A DNA stretch of 64,000 nt, from contig NZ_JALJQZ010000019.1 in the NCBI RefSeq assembly GCF_022968395.1, positions 1 through 64,000 on the forward strand, written 5' to 3'. This DNA is from Affinirhizobium lemnae. Lineage in GTDB: Bacteria > Pseudomonadota > Alphaproteobacteria > Rhizobiales > Rhizobiaceae. Both the position numbers and the translations under genes were made by a program. Shown here piece by piece: positions 8,128 through 15,880 of this stretch (positions are counted from its first letter, which is position 1; each line of letters starts with the position of its first letter). The notes beneath the pieces were generated by a model. The model was not told the origin of the DNA, did not search any database, and worked only from the letters and a program-made list of their open reading frames with translations.

Positions 8128-10224
8128 TTAGCGCGTAAAGCTCTGGGCGTTACCGGCATCCACATTGATGATGTTGCCGGTCGACTTTGCCGAGAGATCG
8201 GATGCCAGGAAGTAGATGGCTTCGGCGATATCTTCCGGGAAGACGTTCAGCTTCAGCATGGAGCGCTTGCGATAATGCTCTTCCAGATCCGTCACCTCGA
8301 TCTTGGAGGAAGCGGCACGCTGTTCACGCCATTCGCCGTTCCAGATCTTGGAGCCGCGCAGCACTGCATCCGGATTGACGGTGTTGACGCGAATACCGGC
8401 ATCTGCACCTTCCAGTGCCAGGCAGCGGGCCAGATGGATTTCCGCAGCCTTGGCCGTGCAATAGGCGGACGCATTCGGAGACGAAGCAAGGCCGTTCTTG
8501 GATGCCACGAAGACGATGTTGCCGCCCAGATTCTGACGACGGAACAGGCGGAAGGCTTCGCGGGAAACGAGGAAATAGCCGGTGGCCAGAATGCTGATAT
8601 TCTTGTCCCACATGGCAAGCGTCGTTTCTTCCACCGGAGCGGAAGAGGCGATGCCAGCGTTGGAGACCAGAATGTCGACACCGCCAAATTCCACGCAAGC
8701 CTCTGCAAAGGCTGTGGTGACCGCGTCTTCGCGTGTGACATCCAGTTGGACGGAACGAACTGCATCGGTGCTGTAGCGCTTGGCGAAATCGCCCTTGGCA
8801 GCGTCCAGCGCTTCCGCATCGATATCGGCCAGTACTACGCAGGCGCCTTCCGCCATCAGGCGTTCTGCGGTTGCGCGGCCAATGCCGCCGGCACCGCCGG
8901 TCACGAAGGCCACGCGGCCCGCAAGGCTCTTGGGCTTTGGCATGCGCTGCAGCTTTGCCTCTTCCAGCAGCCAGTATTCGATATCGAAAGCTTCTTGCTC
9001 GGGAAGGCCCTGATATTCGGAAACGGTGGACGCACCGCGCATCACGTTGATGGCGTTGACGTAGAACTCACCGGCAATGCGCGCGGTTGCCTTGTCCTTT
9101 GCAAACGAGAGCATTCCGACGCCCGGAACCAGGAAGATGACCGGGTTTGGATCGCGGATCTTCGGCGAGTTATCGTGCTTACAGGCCTCGTAATAGCGGG
9201 TGTAGTCCGCGCGATAGTCTTCCAGCGCCTTGTCGAGACCGGCAATGGCTAAATCCACATCGGGATTGGCCGGATCAAAATCGAGGATCAGCGGGCGGAT
9301 CTTGGTGCGCAGAAAGTGGTCCGGGCAGGAGGTGCCAAGCGCGCCCAGCGGCTTCAACTGAGCGGAATTGACGAATTCCAGAACGGCATCCTGATCGTCG
9401 AAATCACCGAGCTTGCGCTCAGCCTTCCCAATGCGACCGCGAATTTCCGGCATCAGCTTCGCGGCAATCGCGCGGCGTTGATCAGCAGGCAGGCTCTGTG
9501 TCACGGCACCGCCGAAAATGACCTTGCCTTCCGTCTGAGAAGCAAACCACTCGATTGCCCTGTTGATGATTTCAAGCGTCAGTTCGTAGCATTCCTTGGC
9601 ATCATTCGCCCAAGTGAACAGGCCATGGCTTTCGAGCACTACGCCTTTGGCATTCGGGTTTGCCTTGACGAAGGCTTCGAGATCGAGACCCAGCTGGAAG
9701 CCGGGGCGGCGCCAGGGCAGCCAGCCAATGTCAGCGCCAAAAATCTGGCTCGTCAATTCTTTTGAGTTCTTGGAAGCTGCAATTGCAATGATCGCATCTG
9801 GATGCATGTGGTCCACATGCATGAACGGCACGAAACCATGCAGCGGCGTATCGATGGAAGCAGCACGCGGGTTCAGGTTGAAGGTGCAATGCGGCAGGAA
9901 GCCCACCATGCGGTCTTCATCATGAACGCCTTGGTAGATGCCCTTCAGCGCATCCAGCTTGTCCTGATAGAGGGTCGCGAAGCCATCGAGCTTGATGGTG
10001 CCGACATCGCCGCCAGAACCCTTGACCCACAGAACCTGCACCTTCTGGCCGGTCAGCGGATCGGTTTCCATGACCTTGGCAGAGGTATTGCCGCCGCCGT
10101 AATTGGTGATGCGCTTGTCAGCACCTAAAAGGTTGGAGCGATAGAGCAGCTTGCCGGGCTCATCGAGCTTTGCGGCGTAAGCATCATCCCAGCGATTATC
10201 CAGAAGGCGGGTCTTGCCCGGCAT
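8128..10224 (-). CDS. rhaD: Bifunctional rhamnulose-1-phosphate aldolase / lactaldehyde dehydrogenase
   Basis: 698 aa fusion. The N-terminal ~400 residues form a class II aldolase: YGGGNTSAK, HVDHMHPDAI (zinc histidines) and LESHGLFTW. The C-terminal ~270 residues are a short-chain dehydrogenase with TGGAGGIG and a YCTAK active site. It cleaves L-rhamnulose-1-phosphate to DHAP and L-lactaldehyde and oxidises the latter. The ATG at 10224 is chosen because GGGAGGA lies just upstream. An in-frame start at 10332 would run into the rha operator and adds 36 residues without family character. Divergent from rhaR. Confidence 0.94.
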   Translation of the reverse strand: MPGKTRLLDNRWDDAYAAKLDEPGKLLYRSNLLGADKRITNYGGGNTSAKVMETDPLTGQKVQVLWVKGSGGDVGTIKLDGFATLYQDKLDALKGIYQGVHDEDRMVGFLPHCTFNLNPRAASIDTPLHGFVPFMHVDHMHPDAIIAIAASKNSKELTSQIFGADIGWLPWRRPGFQLGLDLEAFVKANPNAKGVVLESHGLFTWANDAKECYELTLEIINRAIEWFASQTEGKVIFGGAVTQSLPADQRRAIAAKLMPEIRGRIGKAERKLGDFDDQDAVLEFVNSAQLKPLGALGTSCPDHFLRTKIRPLILDFDPANPDVDLAIAGLDKALEDYRADYTRYYEACKHDNSPKIRDPNPVIFLVPGVGMLSFAKDKATARIAGEFYVNAINVMRGASTVSEYQGLPEQEAFDIEYWLLEEAKLQRMPKPKSLAGRVAFVTGGAGGIGRATAERLMAEGACVVLADIDAEALDAAKGDFAKRYSTDAVRSVQLDVTREDAVTTAFAEACVEFGGVDILVSNAGIASSAPVEETTLAMWDKNISILATGYFLVSREAFRLFRRQNLGGNIVFVASKNGLASSPNASAYCTAKAAEIHLARCLALEGADAGIRVNTVNPDAVLRGSKIWNGEWREQRAASSKIEVTDLEEHYRKRSMLKLNVFPEDIAEAIYFLASDLSAKSTGNIINVDAGNAQSFTR

Positions 10225-10326
10225 GGAAAAGTCCTCCCAAGTATCTATAGCAAGTGTTCGTGCGCCCCACGGTCCACCGCGAAGCATCTCCTTTGGGCTG
10301 AGGATATCGCGCATGCTCAGGTCTCT

Positions 10327-10399
10327 TGTCAATCATAAACGATCTCAAACGTTCATTTTGCGCTGTAATGTAATCTTTTTTGATCGTTTATGATTGACA
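10327..10399. promoter_or_regulatory. Probable RhaR operator: perfect 18-nt inverted repeat
   Basis: TGTCAATCATAAACGATC at 10327-10344 is repeated exactly in inverted orientation at 10382-10399, with a 37-nt spacer. It lies in the divergent rhaD/rhaR promoter region, about 100 bp from rhaD and 42 bp from rhaR. The long, exact arms and position suggest that DeoR-type RhaR binds both copies and loops or covers the two promoters. That RhaR is the binder is inferred from proximity. Confidence 0.8.
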
Positions 10400-10440
10400 T
10401 GCTGAAATCGTTTCGAATAAATCGGAACACGGAGGAACCC

Positions 10441-11253
10441 ATGCACGAACGTGAGCGACATCGCATCATCTTGAGCGCCATTCAGGAAAAGCCTGTGGTG
10501 ACAGTGCAGGATATTGCCGAGCTGACAGAGGCTTCCGAGGCAACTATCCGGCGCGATATTGCAGCCCTGCATGTGCAGGGTAAGCTCCGTCGGGTACGTG
10601 GCGGAGCAGAGGCAGTTCATCCGCCGCAGCAGGGAAATCTCGCGGCACGTCCGTTCCGCGTGTCGGAATCAGTCAATATCGATAAGAAACGCGCAATCGC
10701 GCGCGCTGCCGTGGAGCTTTGCGAAGAAGGCGATTCCGTCATCATCAATGGCGGCACCACAACATTCCAGATGGTACACTTCATGTTGGCGCGCCGTCTG
10801 CAGGTCATGACGAATTCCTTCGCTATCGCCGAACATCTGGTGAAGCATTCCAAATGCACGGTTTCAGTCCCTGGAGGCGCCATCTATCGTGACCAGAGCC
10901 TGATCCTGTCGCCATTCGAAAATGATGCGATCCGAAATTTTTATGCACGGCGCATGTTCATTGGCGCGCAGGGCATCTCCTCCCATGGAGTTATGGAGCC
11001 GGATGCGCTGGTGATCCAGAGCGAGCAACGGCTGATGCGCCAGGCGGACGAGCTCATCGTGATGGTGGATTCGAGCAAGTTCAATCGCCGCTCCAGCATG
11101 ATCCTCTGCCCGCTCGAGAATGTCTCGACCATCATTACCGATGATGGTGTCTCGGAAGAGGCGGTCGCCATGCTGGAAAATGCAGGCGTGAAGGTTTTGG
11201 CGGTGAAGCCGATGCCCTCATCGGCCAAGGAGGATGTTTCCTCGGTCGCATGA
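10441..11253 (+). CDS. rhaR: DeoR-family regulator of rhamnose genes
   Basis: 270 aa. The N-terminal DeoR winged helix (residues ~3-57) includes EASEATIRRDIAAL, and the DeoRC sensor domain follows with NGGTTTFQM, which binds a phosphorylated sugar in the family. The ATG at 10441 has GGAGGA five bases upstream; an earlier start at 10390 would put the coding region over the operator. In R. leguminosarum the order is rhaR-S-T-P-Q-U-K; the same order is kept here minus most of the transporter. Probable inducer: a rhamnose pathway intermediate. Confidence 0.9.
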   Translation: MHERERHRIILSAIQEKPVVTVQDIAELTEASEATIRRDIAALHVQGKLRRVRGGAEAVHPPQQGNLAARPFRVSESVNIDKKRAIARAAVELCEEGDSVIINGGTTTFQMVHFMLARRLQVMTNSFAIAEHLVKHSKCTVSVPGGAIYRDQSLILSPFENDAIRNFYARRMFIGAQGISSHGVMEPDALVIQSEQRLMRQADELIVMVDSSKFNRRSSMILCPLENVSTIITDDGVSEEAVAMLENAGVKVLAVKPMPSSAKEDVSSVA

Positions 11254-11306
11254 GATCGCGATCGGGGAGGGGGAGAAGCAAGTCTTTATTCTTGGGAGGA
11301 ATGAGC

Positions 11307-11918
11307 GTGAAACTGACGAGACGTCATTTCGGGGCAGCAGCAATGGCGCTGGCCGCAGCTGTTTCCATGGCCAGCTTGGCATCTGCCGCCGATATCAAGA
11401 TCGCGCTGGTGGTCAAATCGCGCGGCAACGGCTTCCTTGAAGCGAACAACAAGGGTGCCGAAGAATCTGCTAAGGAACTGGGCGGCGTGCAGATCATCTA
11501 TACCGGCCCGACGGCAACGACGGCAGAGGGCCAGATCGAAATCATCAACTCACTGATCGCGCAGGGCGTTGACGCAATCGCAATCTCCGCCAACGAACTG
11601 ATCGGCAAGATGTGCATGACACTCGCCAAGAACCATTTGGCTGACGGAAAGGGCGATTTTGCCATCCTGTTTGCCACCACCACATTCGCGAACCAGAACA
11701 CCTGGATCGCGGAAATGAAGAAGCAGCTCAAGTATTTCCTGGGCCTCAACCTCGCCACGACCGTCTATGGCGATGACCTGGCCGACAAGAGCTACCGTGA
11801 AGCGCAAGGCCTTCTGAAGTCGCAGCCGAATGTGAAGGTTATCGTTGCGCCGACAACGGTTGGCGTTCTTGCTGCCTCGCAGGCGGTGAAGGATGCGGTC
11901 AAGATCGGCCAGGTCTGA
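11307..11918 (+). pseudogene. rhaS: Decayed rhamnose-binding protein gene (rhaS remnant)
   Basis: The reading frame encodes a clear RhaS start: an RR-containing signal (KLTRRHFGAAAMALAA), then DIKIALVVKSRGNGF and IYTGPTATTAEGQIEIINSLIAQGVDAIAISAN. It then jumps directly to ELIGKMCMTLAKNHL. From memory of RhaS homologues about 35-40 residues are missing between these two blocks, in frame. The protein then stops at KIGQV, losing about 100 C-terminal residues that include the last part of the sugar-binding lobe. GTG at 11307 follows GGAGGA at good spacing. At 203-222 aa versus about 330 it cannot form a normal two-lobed binding protein. Confidence 0.85.
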
Positions 11919-11988
11919 ACGCGCATCAGATGACGCCGACCTTTCTCAATGTGAAGCGCGCGGTTGTTCTCGGTCTGCCAACCCTGTC

Positions 11989-12126
11989 ATGGGTCTCGTC
12001 ACCTTCTGGCTTGGCCTCCTGAATGTGCCCGGTATCGTGATGTCGATCTTTGTCGGCCTTCTTCTCATCATCACCATCGCGTTGCCCATTGTGGCGCGCC
12101 GTATCAAGCAGGCTTCCAAATCATGA
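11989..12126 (+). pseudogene. rhaQ: 3' tail of rhamnose permease gene rhaQ
   Basis: Forty-five codons starting [19 protein letters not shown] and ending in [10 protein letters not shown] are the last transmembrane stretch of a CUT2 permease, matching the C-terminus of rhizobial RhaQ as I recall it. Nothing upstream continues the permease. The ATP-binding gene rhaT, the first permease rhaP and the rest of rhaQ are absent. About 70 bp of unassigned sequence joins the rhaS stop to this tail. Its stop overlaps the rhaU start (ATGA), as the intact gene would. Confidence 0.8.
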
Positions 12127-12443
12127 CGCTTGAAAAACACGCATTCAAAATGAAGCTGAACCCCGGTATGCATGCGGAATACAAAAAGCGGCATGACGAG
12201 ATCTGGCCGGAGCTTGTTGAATTGCTGCATCAGGCGGGCGTCAGCGATTATTCCATCTATCTCGACCCGGAGACGAACATTCTGTTCGGTGTTTTGTCTC
12301 GTCCAAAAGACCACGGTATGGCCAGCCTGCCGGAGCATCCGGTCATGAAACGCTGGTGGGCGCATATGGCGGATATCATGGAGACGAACCCGGATAACTC
12401 CCCCGTCGCCGTTGATCTTGTACCGGTGTTTTATCTGCCATGA
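12123..12443 (+). CDS. rhaU: L-rhamnose mutarotase
   Basis: 106 aa, RhaM/RhaU family. It interconverts alpha and beta anomers of L-rhamnose. Family features: [26 protein letters not shown] with the catalytic His, [10 protein letters not shown], and WWAHMADIM near the C-terminus. The start overlaps the stop of the rhaQ tail and the stop overlaps the rhaK start (both ATGA), so translational coupling survives despite loss of the genes upstream. Confidence 0.93.
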   Translation: MTLEKHAFKMKLNPGMHAEYKKRHDEIWPELVELLHQAGVSDYSIYLDPETNILFGVLSRPKDHGMASLPEHPVMKRWWAHMADIMETNPDNSPVAVDLVPVFYLP

Positions 12444-13822
12444 GCGAGGCAAAGCGCATTGCCGTTCTGGATATCGGCAAGACCAATGCCAAGGTGCTGG
12501 TTCTGGATTGCGCCAGTGGCGAAGAGCTGGATGTGCGCCGCTGCCCAAACATGGTGATAGCGGGTAATCCCTATCCGCATTACGATATCGACGGGCTGTG
12601 GCAGTTCTTCCGTGATACCTTGGCGGACTTGAGCGGTTCCCTTGGTTTCGATGCGATTTCCATTACCACCCATGGTGCGTCCGGCGTTCTTCTGGACGCT
12701 GCGGGTGATCTTGCGCTGCCAGTACTGGATTACGAATACGAATACCCGGACGATGTGCGTTCCGCTTATCCGGCACTGTGTCCGCCCTTTTCGGAGACCT
12801 TTTCGCCTGCTCTGTCGATGGGATTGAACCTCGGCGCGCAGATCCACTTCCAGAAGGTCGCGTTTCCGGCAGAGTTCGCCAATGTCGCGACGATCCTCAC
12901 CTATCCGCAATACTGGGCTTACCGATTGACGGGCGTTGCGGCAAACGAGGCAACCTCGCTTGGCTGCCATACGGATCTGTGGCAGCCGGGCAGGGGCACG
13001 TTTTCTTCGCTGGTGGATCGGCTGGATATCCGGGATAAGATGGCTCCGATCCGATCCGCCTTCGATGCGCTGGGACCGGTGAGACCGGAACTGGTGGCGG
13101 AACTCGGGCTTCAAAAGCCGGTGCCGGTCTATTGCGGCATTCACGATTCCAACGCGTCACTCTTGCCGCATCTGGTGGACCGGGAAGCACCCTTTGCCGT
13201 TGTTTCCACTGGAACATGGGTCATCAATTTCGCCGTGGGTGGTAATCTGGAACATCTCGATCCTGCGCGCGATACGCTTGCCAATGTCGATGCCTATGGT
13301 CGTGCTGTGCCATCCTCCCGCTTCATGGGTGGGCGTGAATTCGAACTGCTGACGGCGGAGCTGGGACTGCTGGATCGGGATGCGGCCTTCGCCGCCCTGC
13401 CTGCCGTGCTGGAAAAGCGCCTGTTTCTCACGCCCAATCTCAGCGCAGGCTCCGGGCCTTATCCGGGTCTGAAAAGCCAGTGGCTGAGTGCAGATGGTGC
13501 CTCTGCTCATGAAAAGTGGGCGGCGGCCTGCCTCTATCTGGCGCTGATGACGGATACCTGCCTTGGTCTGATCGGCGCCAAAGGTCCGGCTCTGGTGGAA
13601 GGGCCGTTTGCCTCCAATCCTGTTTATCTGGAGGCTTTGCAGGCCCTGCTCGGGCGTCAGGTCATTGCCGTTTCCGGGTCTACAGGCACCAGCCAGGGGG
13701 CCGGGCTTCTGGCGGGCGTGAAGCTTTCCGCGCACTCGAAGGAAATCGTTAGCCGTCTCGATAAGGGTACGGTTCAAGCCTATGCGGAGGAATGGCTGCA
13801 AAAAATAAGGGCCGCAGATTAG
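12440..13822 (+). CDS. rhaK: Rhamnose/rhamnulose kinase, FGGY family
   Basis: 460 aa sugar kinase. The phosphate-1 motif [15 protein letters not shown] starts at residue 9, the adenosine-side motif [11 protein letters not shown] lies near 254, and a C-terminal [15 protein letters not shown] follows. In R. leguminosarum RhaK phosphorylates the sugar and is also needed for transport by the RhaSTPQ system (established literature, from memory). Here the transporter partner is gone, so the kinase would act only on sugar brought in otherwise. The final codons overlap the terminator hairpin of idhA. Confidence 0.92.
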   Translation: MSEAKRIAVLDIGKTNAKVLVLDCASGEELDVRRCPNMVIAGNPYPHYDIDGLWQFFRDTLADLSGSLGFDAISITTHGASGVLLDAAGDLALPVLDYEYEYPDDVRSAYPALCPPFSETFSPALSMGLNLGAQIHFQKVAFPAEFANVATILTYPQYWAYRLTGVAANEATSLGCHTDLWQPGRGTFSSLVDRLDIRDKMAPIRSAFDALGPVRPELVAELGLQKPVPVYCGIHDSNASLLPHLVDREAPFAVVSTGTWVINFAVGGNLEHLDPARDTLANVDAYGRAVPSSRFMGGREFELLTAELGLLDRDAAFAALPAVLEKRLFLTPNLSAGSGPYPGLKSQWLSADGASAHEKWAAACLYLALMTDTCLGLIGAKGPALVEGPFASNPVYLEALQALLGRQVIAVSGSTGTSQGAGLLAGVKLSAHSKEIVSRLDKGTVQAYAEEWLQKIRAAD

Positions 13823-13830
13823 GCGGCCCT
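13801..13830 (-). terminator. Intrinsic terminator of idhA, embedded in the end of rhaK
   Basis: Perfect 8-bp arms AGGGCCGC (13808-13815) and GCGGCCCT (13823-13830) with a 7-nt loop. Reading the minus strand, the stem is followed by TATTTTTT at 13807-13801, a textbook terminator for idhA. The T tract and half of the stem lie inside the last codons of rhaK, so the hairpin serves both convergent genes. Confidence 0.85.
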
Positions 13831-13842
13831 CCCGTAGTTAGA

Positions 13843-14832
13843 TCAGAGTGAAACGGCTGCACCTGTTTGGGCAGATTTCAGCGCTGCATCGGCAAGCTTG
13901 AGTGCGATCAAGCCATCTTCGGCGGAAGGCGAAGCGGCAGCGCCGTTCTCAACCGTATCGATGAAAGCCTTGATTTCAGCCGCATAGGCTTCCGTGTAGC
14001 GCGTCATGAAGAAATCATGCAGCGGCGGGCGGGTGTAACCATCCTTGTTGGCGACTTCGATGGAAACCGGACGCTGATTTTCCGCAGCAACCGAACCCAG
14101 CGAGCCATGCACTTCGATGCGCTGGTCATAGCCATAGGTTGCGCGACGCGAATTGGAGATCACCGCCTGACGACCGCTTGCCGTGGTGAGGATCAGGCTC
14201 GCGCTATCATAATCACCGGCTTCGCCGATCTTCGGATCGACCAGAACGGCACCGGTTGCGAAGACGGACTTGATCTCTTCGCCCAGCAGGAAGCGCGCCA
14301 TGTCCAGATCGTGGATGGTCATGTCGCGGAAGATGCCACCGGACACTTTGATGTATTCGACCGGCGGTGCGCCCGGATCGCGGCTGGTGATCGTCACCAT
14401 CTCGACCTTGCCGATGGTGCCCTTGTCGATTTCCTTGCGAACCGCCTGGAAATGCGGGTCGAAGCGGCGGTTGAAGCCGAGCATGACCTTGGCCCCGGTT
14501 TCCTTCACCACGTCGATGCAGGCCTGAGCACGGGCAACATCCAGATCGATCGGCTTTTCGCAGAAGATGGCCTTGCCGGCGCGGGCGAACTTTTCGATCA
14601 GGTCCGCATGCGTGTTGGTGGGCGTGCAGATGATGACCGCGTCCACATCCTTGTTGGCCAGCACAGCGTCAATGGTGCTGACCTCTGCGCCTGCCTCATC
14701 GGCAATGGCCTTTGCTGCCGCTTCCATGGCGTCCACGACAGCCACGAGCTTTGCGCGAGGATCGGACGCAATCGCCTTTGCATGCACCTTGCCGATACGT
14801 CCTGCACCGAGCAGGGCCAATCTCGTTACCAT
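13843..14832 (-). CDS. idhA: myo-Inositol 2-dehydrogenase
   Basis: 329 aa Gfo/Idh/MocA-family NAD-dependent oxidoreductase that converts myo-inositol to 2-keto-myo-inositol, the first step of the iol pathway. The Rossmann motif LLGAGRIGKVHA lies at the N-terminus, the catalytic EKP is in FCEKPIDLD near residue 94, and MTIHDLDMARFLLG holds the conserved D-x-x-H-type segment. The ATG at 14832 is preceded by GGAGGAG; a GTG at 14847 lies over that ribosome site and is unlikely. Divergent from the RpiR regulator, with IolR-like boxes between them. Confidence 0.93.
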   Translation of the reverse strand: MVTRLALLGAGRIGKVHAKAIASDPRAKLVAVVDAMEAAAKAIADEAGAEVSTIDAVLANKDVDAVIICTPTNTHADLIEKFARAGKAIFCEKPIDLDVARAQACIDVVKETGAKVMLGFNRRFDPHFQAVRKEIDKGTIGKVEMVTITSRDPGAPPVEYIKVSGGIFRDMTIHDLDMARFLLGEEIKSVFATGAVLVDPKIGEAGDYDSASLILTTASGRQAVISNSRRATYGYDQRIEVHGSLGSVAAENQRPVSIEVANKDGYTRPPLHDFFMTRYTEAYAAEIKAFIDTVENGAAASPSAEDGLIALKLADAALKSAQTGAAVSL

Positions 14833-14860
14833 GGGGTTCTCCTCCACTTGATATATTGAT

Positions 14861-14898
14861 AGAATTTTTGTTCCAAACGCGTTTGGAATATCTGTTCC
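14861..14898. promoter_or_regulatory. Tandem IolR-type boxes between idhA and the regulator
   Basis: The motif reported for Sinorhizobium IolR is GGAA-N6-TTCC (from memory). An exact copy lies at 14885-14898 and a one-mismatch copy (AGAA-N6-TTCC) at 14861-14874, 24 bp apart centre to centre. The halves between them form a perfect 18-nt palindrome at 14871-14888 with CGCG in the middle. The position upstream of idhA and of the RpiR gene fits an autoregulated repressor site. Confidence 0.8.
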
Positions 14899-14951
14899 AT
14901 TTTGCTAGAGTGTAGCCATATTTATGTCAAGCGTAGAAAAGGGACGATTGC

Positions 14952-15767
14952 ATGGCGCAGGGTGTGGCACCGGCGAGTGTGGTGGAATTCGAGGAAAAGC
15001 TTCTGGAAGTCTCGGCCTCTTTGCCCAAGCGCTTGAAGCAGTGCGCAGACTATGTGGCTTCCAATATAGACCGCATTGCCGTATCGACCGTTGCCGAAAT
15101 GGCGGAAGCGGCGGGTGTTCAACCCTCGGCCTTCATGCGGTTCTGCCAGATCATGGGCTTTTCCGGTTATTCGGAAATGCAGCGGCTGTTTCGCGAAAAC
15201 TACGTGGGCGGCTGGCCGGATTATTCCACCCGGCTCGACCATCTGAGGGACATGGGCGAGCATAGCGGTCCACGCCTTCTTGCGGAGTTCGTCGAGGCTG
15301 GGCGGGCTTCACTGGAAAATCTGCTGAAATCCGTTGATCCTCAGGCGCTTGAGGATGCGGTGGAAACTCTTGCTGGCGCCAATCTCGTGCATATCATCGG
15401 TCTGCGCCGGTCGTTTCCGGTGGCCAGTTACATCGCCTATGCGCTGGAAAAAATGCAGGTACCTGCCATGCTGCACAGTGTCGCAGGCAGGCTGGATAGT
15501 TCCGCCGCTATCCGTCCGGGTGATGCGCTGCTCGCCATTACCTTCTCGCCTTATTCGGCGGAAACACTGGATCTGGTGGAGGCGGTTCGGGCGCGGGGCG
15601 TGCCCGTGGTGGCGCTGACAGATACCTCCGTCAATCCGCTTCGCAAGATGGGTGCGACGATCCTCACAGTCTCGGAAGTGGATTTCGGGGCGTTTCGTTC
15701 GCTGTCTGCCACACTCTGTGTCGCCATCGCCCTGTCGGCAGCAGTCGGAGCAAAACGCAAAAACTGA
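14952..15767 (+). CDS. iolR: RpiR/MurR-family regulator of inositol catabolism (IolR-like)
   Basis: 271 aa. The N-terminal HTH_6 domain (residues ~15-85) includes VAEMAEAAGVQPSAFMRFCQIMGFSGYSEMQ. The C-terminal SIS domain (~125-260) includes a typical LLAITFSPYSAET phosphosugar-binding loop. In Sinorhizobium the RpiR-type IolR represses the iol genes. The location between idhA and iolC and the flanking GGAA-N6-TTCC boxes support the same role. Presumed inducer is an inositol intermediate such as 2-keto-myo-inositol. An A/G-rich AAAAGGGA stretch precedes the ATG. Confidence 0.88.
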   Translation: MAQGVAPASVVEFEEKLLEVSASLPKRLKQCADYVASNIDRIAVSTVAEMAEAAGVQPSAFMRFCQIMGFSGYSEMQRLFRENYVGGWPDYSTRLDHLRDMGEHSGPRLLAEFVEAGRASLENLLKSVDPQALEDAVETLAGANLVHIIGLRRSFPVASYIAYALEKMQVPAMLHSVAGRLDSSAAIRPGDALLAITFSPYSAETLDLVEAVRARGVPVVALTDTSVNPLRKMGATILTVSEVDFGAFRSLSATLCVAIALSAAVGAKRKN

Positions 15768-15793
15768 ATATTCGTATTGAAAGCGTCAAAAAT

Positions 15794-15807
15794 AGAATTT
15801 ATAGTCC
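15794..15807. promoter_or_regulatory. Weak IolR-like box upstream of iolC
   Basis: AGAA-N6-GTCC has two mismatches to GGAA-N6-TTCC and lies 74 bp upstream of the iolC start, where an operator for the iolCDEB operon is expected. A short hairpin (GGCAC/GTGCC, about 15820-15836) lies between it and the gene, without a T tract. Confidence 0.35.
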
Positions 15808-15880
15808 AAAATAACTGATCGGCACGGGAGGTGCCGTCGCGCTGACTTAAAGCGCCATCTGCGGCCAAAGGGAGGGCCTC

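Noticed and set aside
10225-10332. Extended rhaD start at 10332, adding 36 residues
   Set aside because: The extension overlaps the rha operator arm, has no ribosome site and lacks family character, while 10224 has GGGAGGA.
15776-15791. TTGA-N5-TCAA sequence upstream of iolC as an FNR/FixK box
   Set aside because: Spacing is one base short and an inositol operon is not an expected target.
15820-15836. Hairpin before iolC as an attenuator
   Set aside because: Short six-base stem without T tract or leader peptide; more likely incidental.
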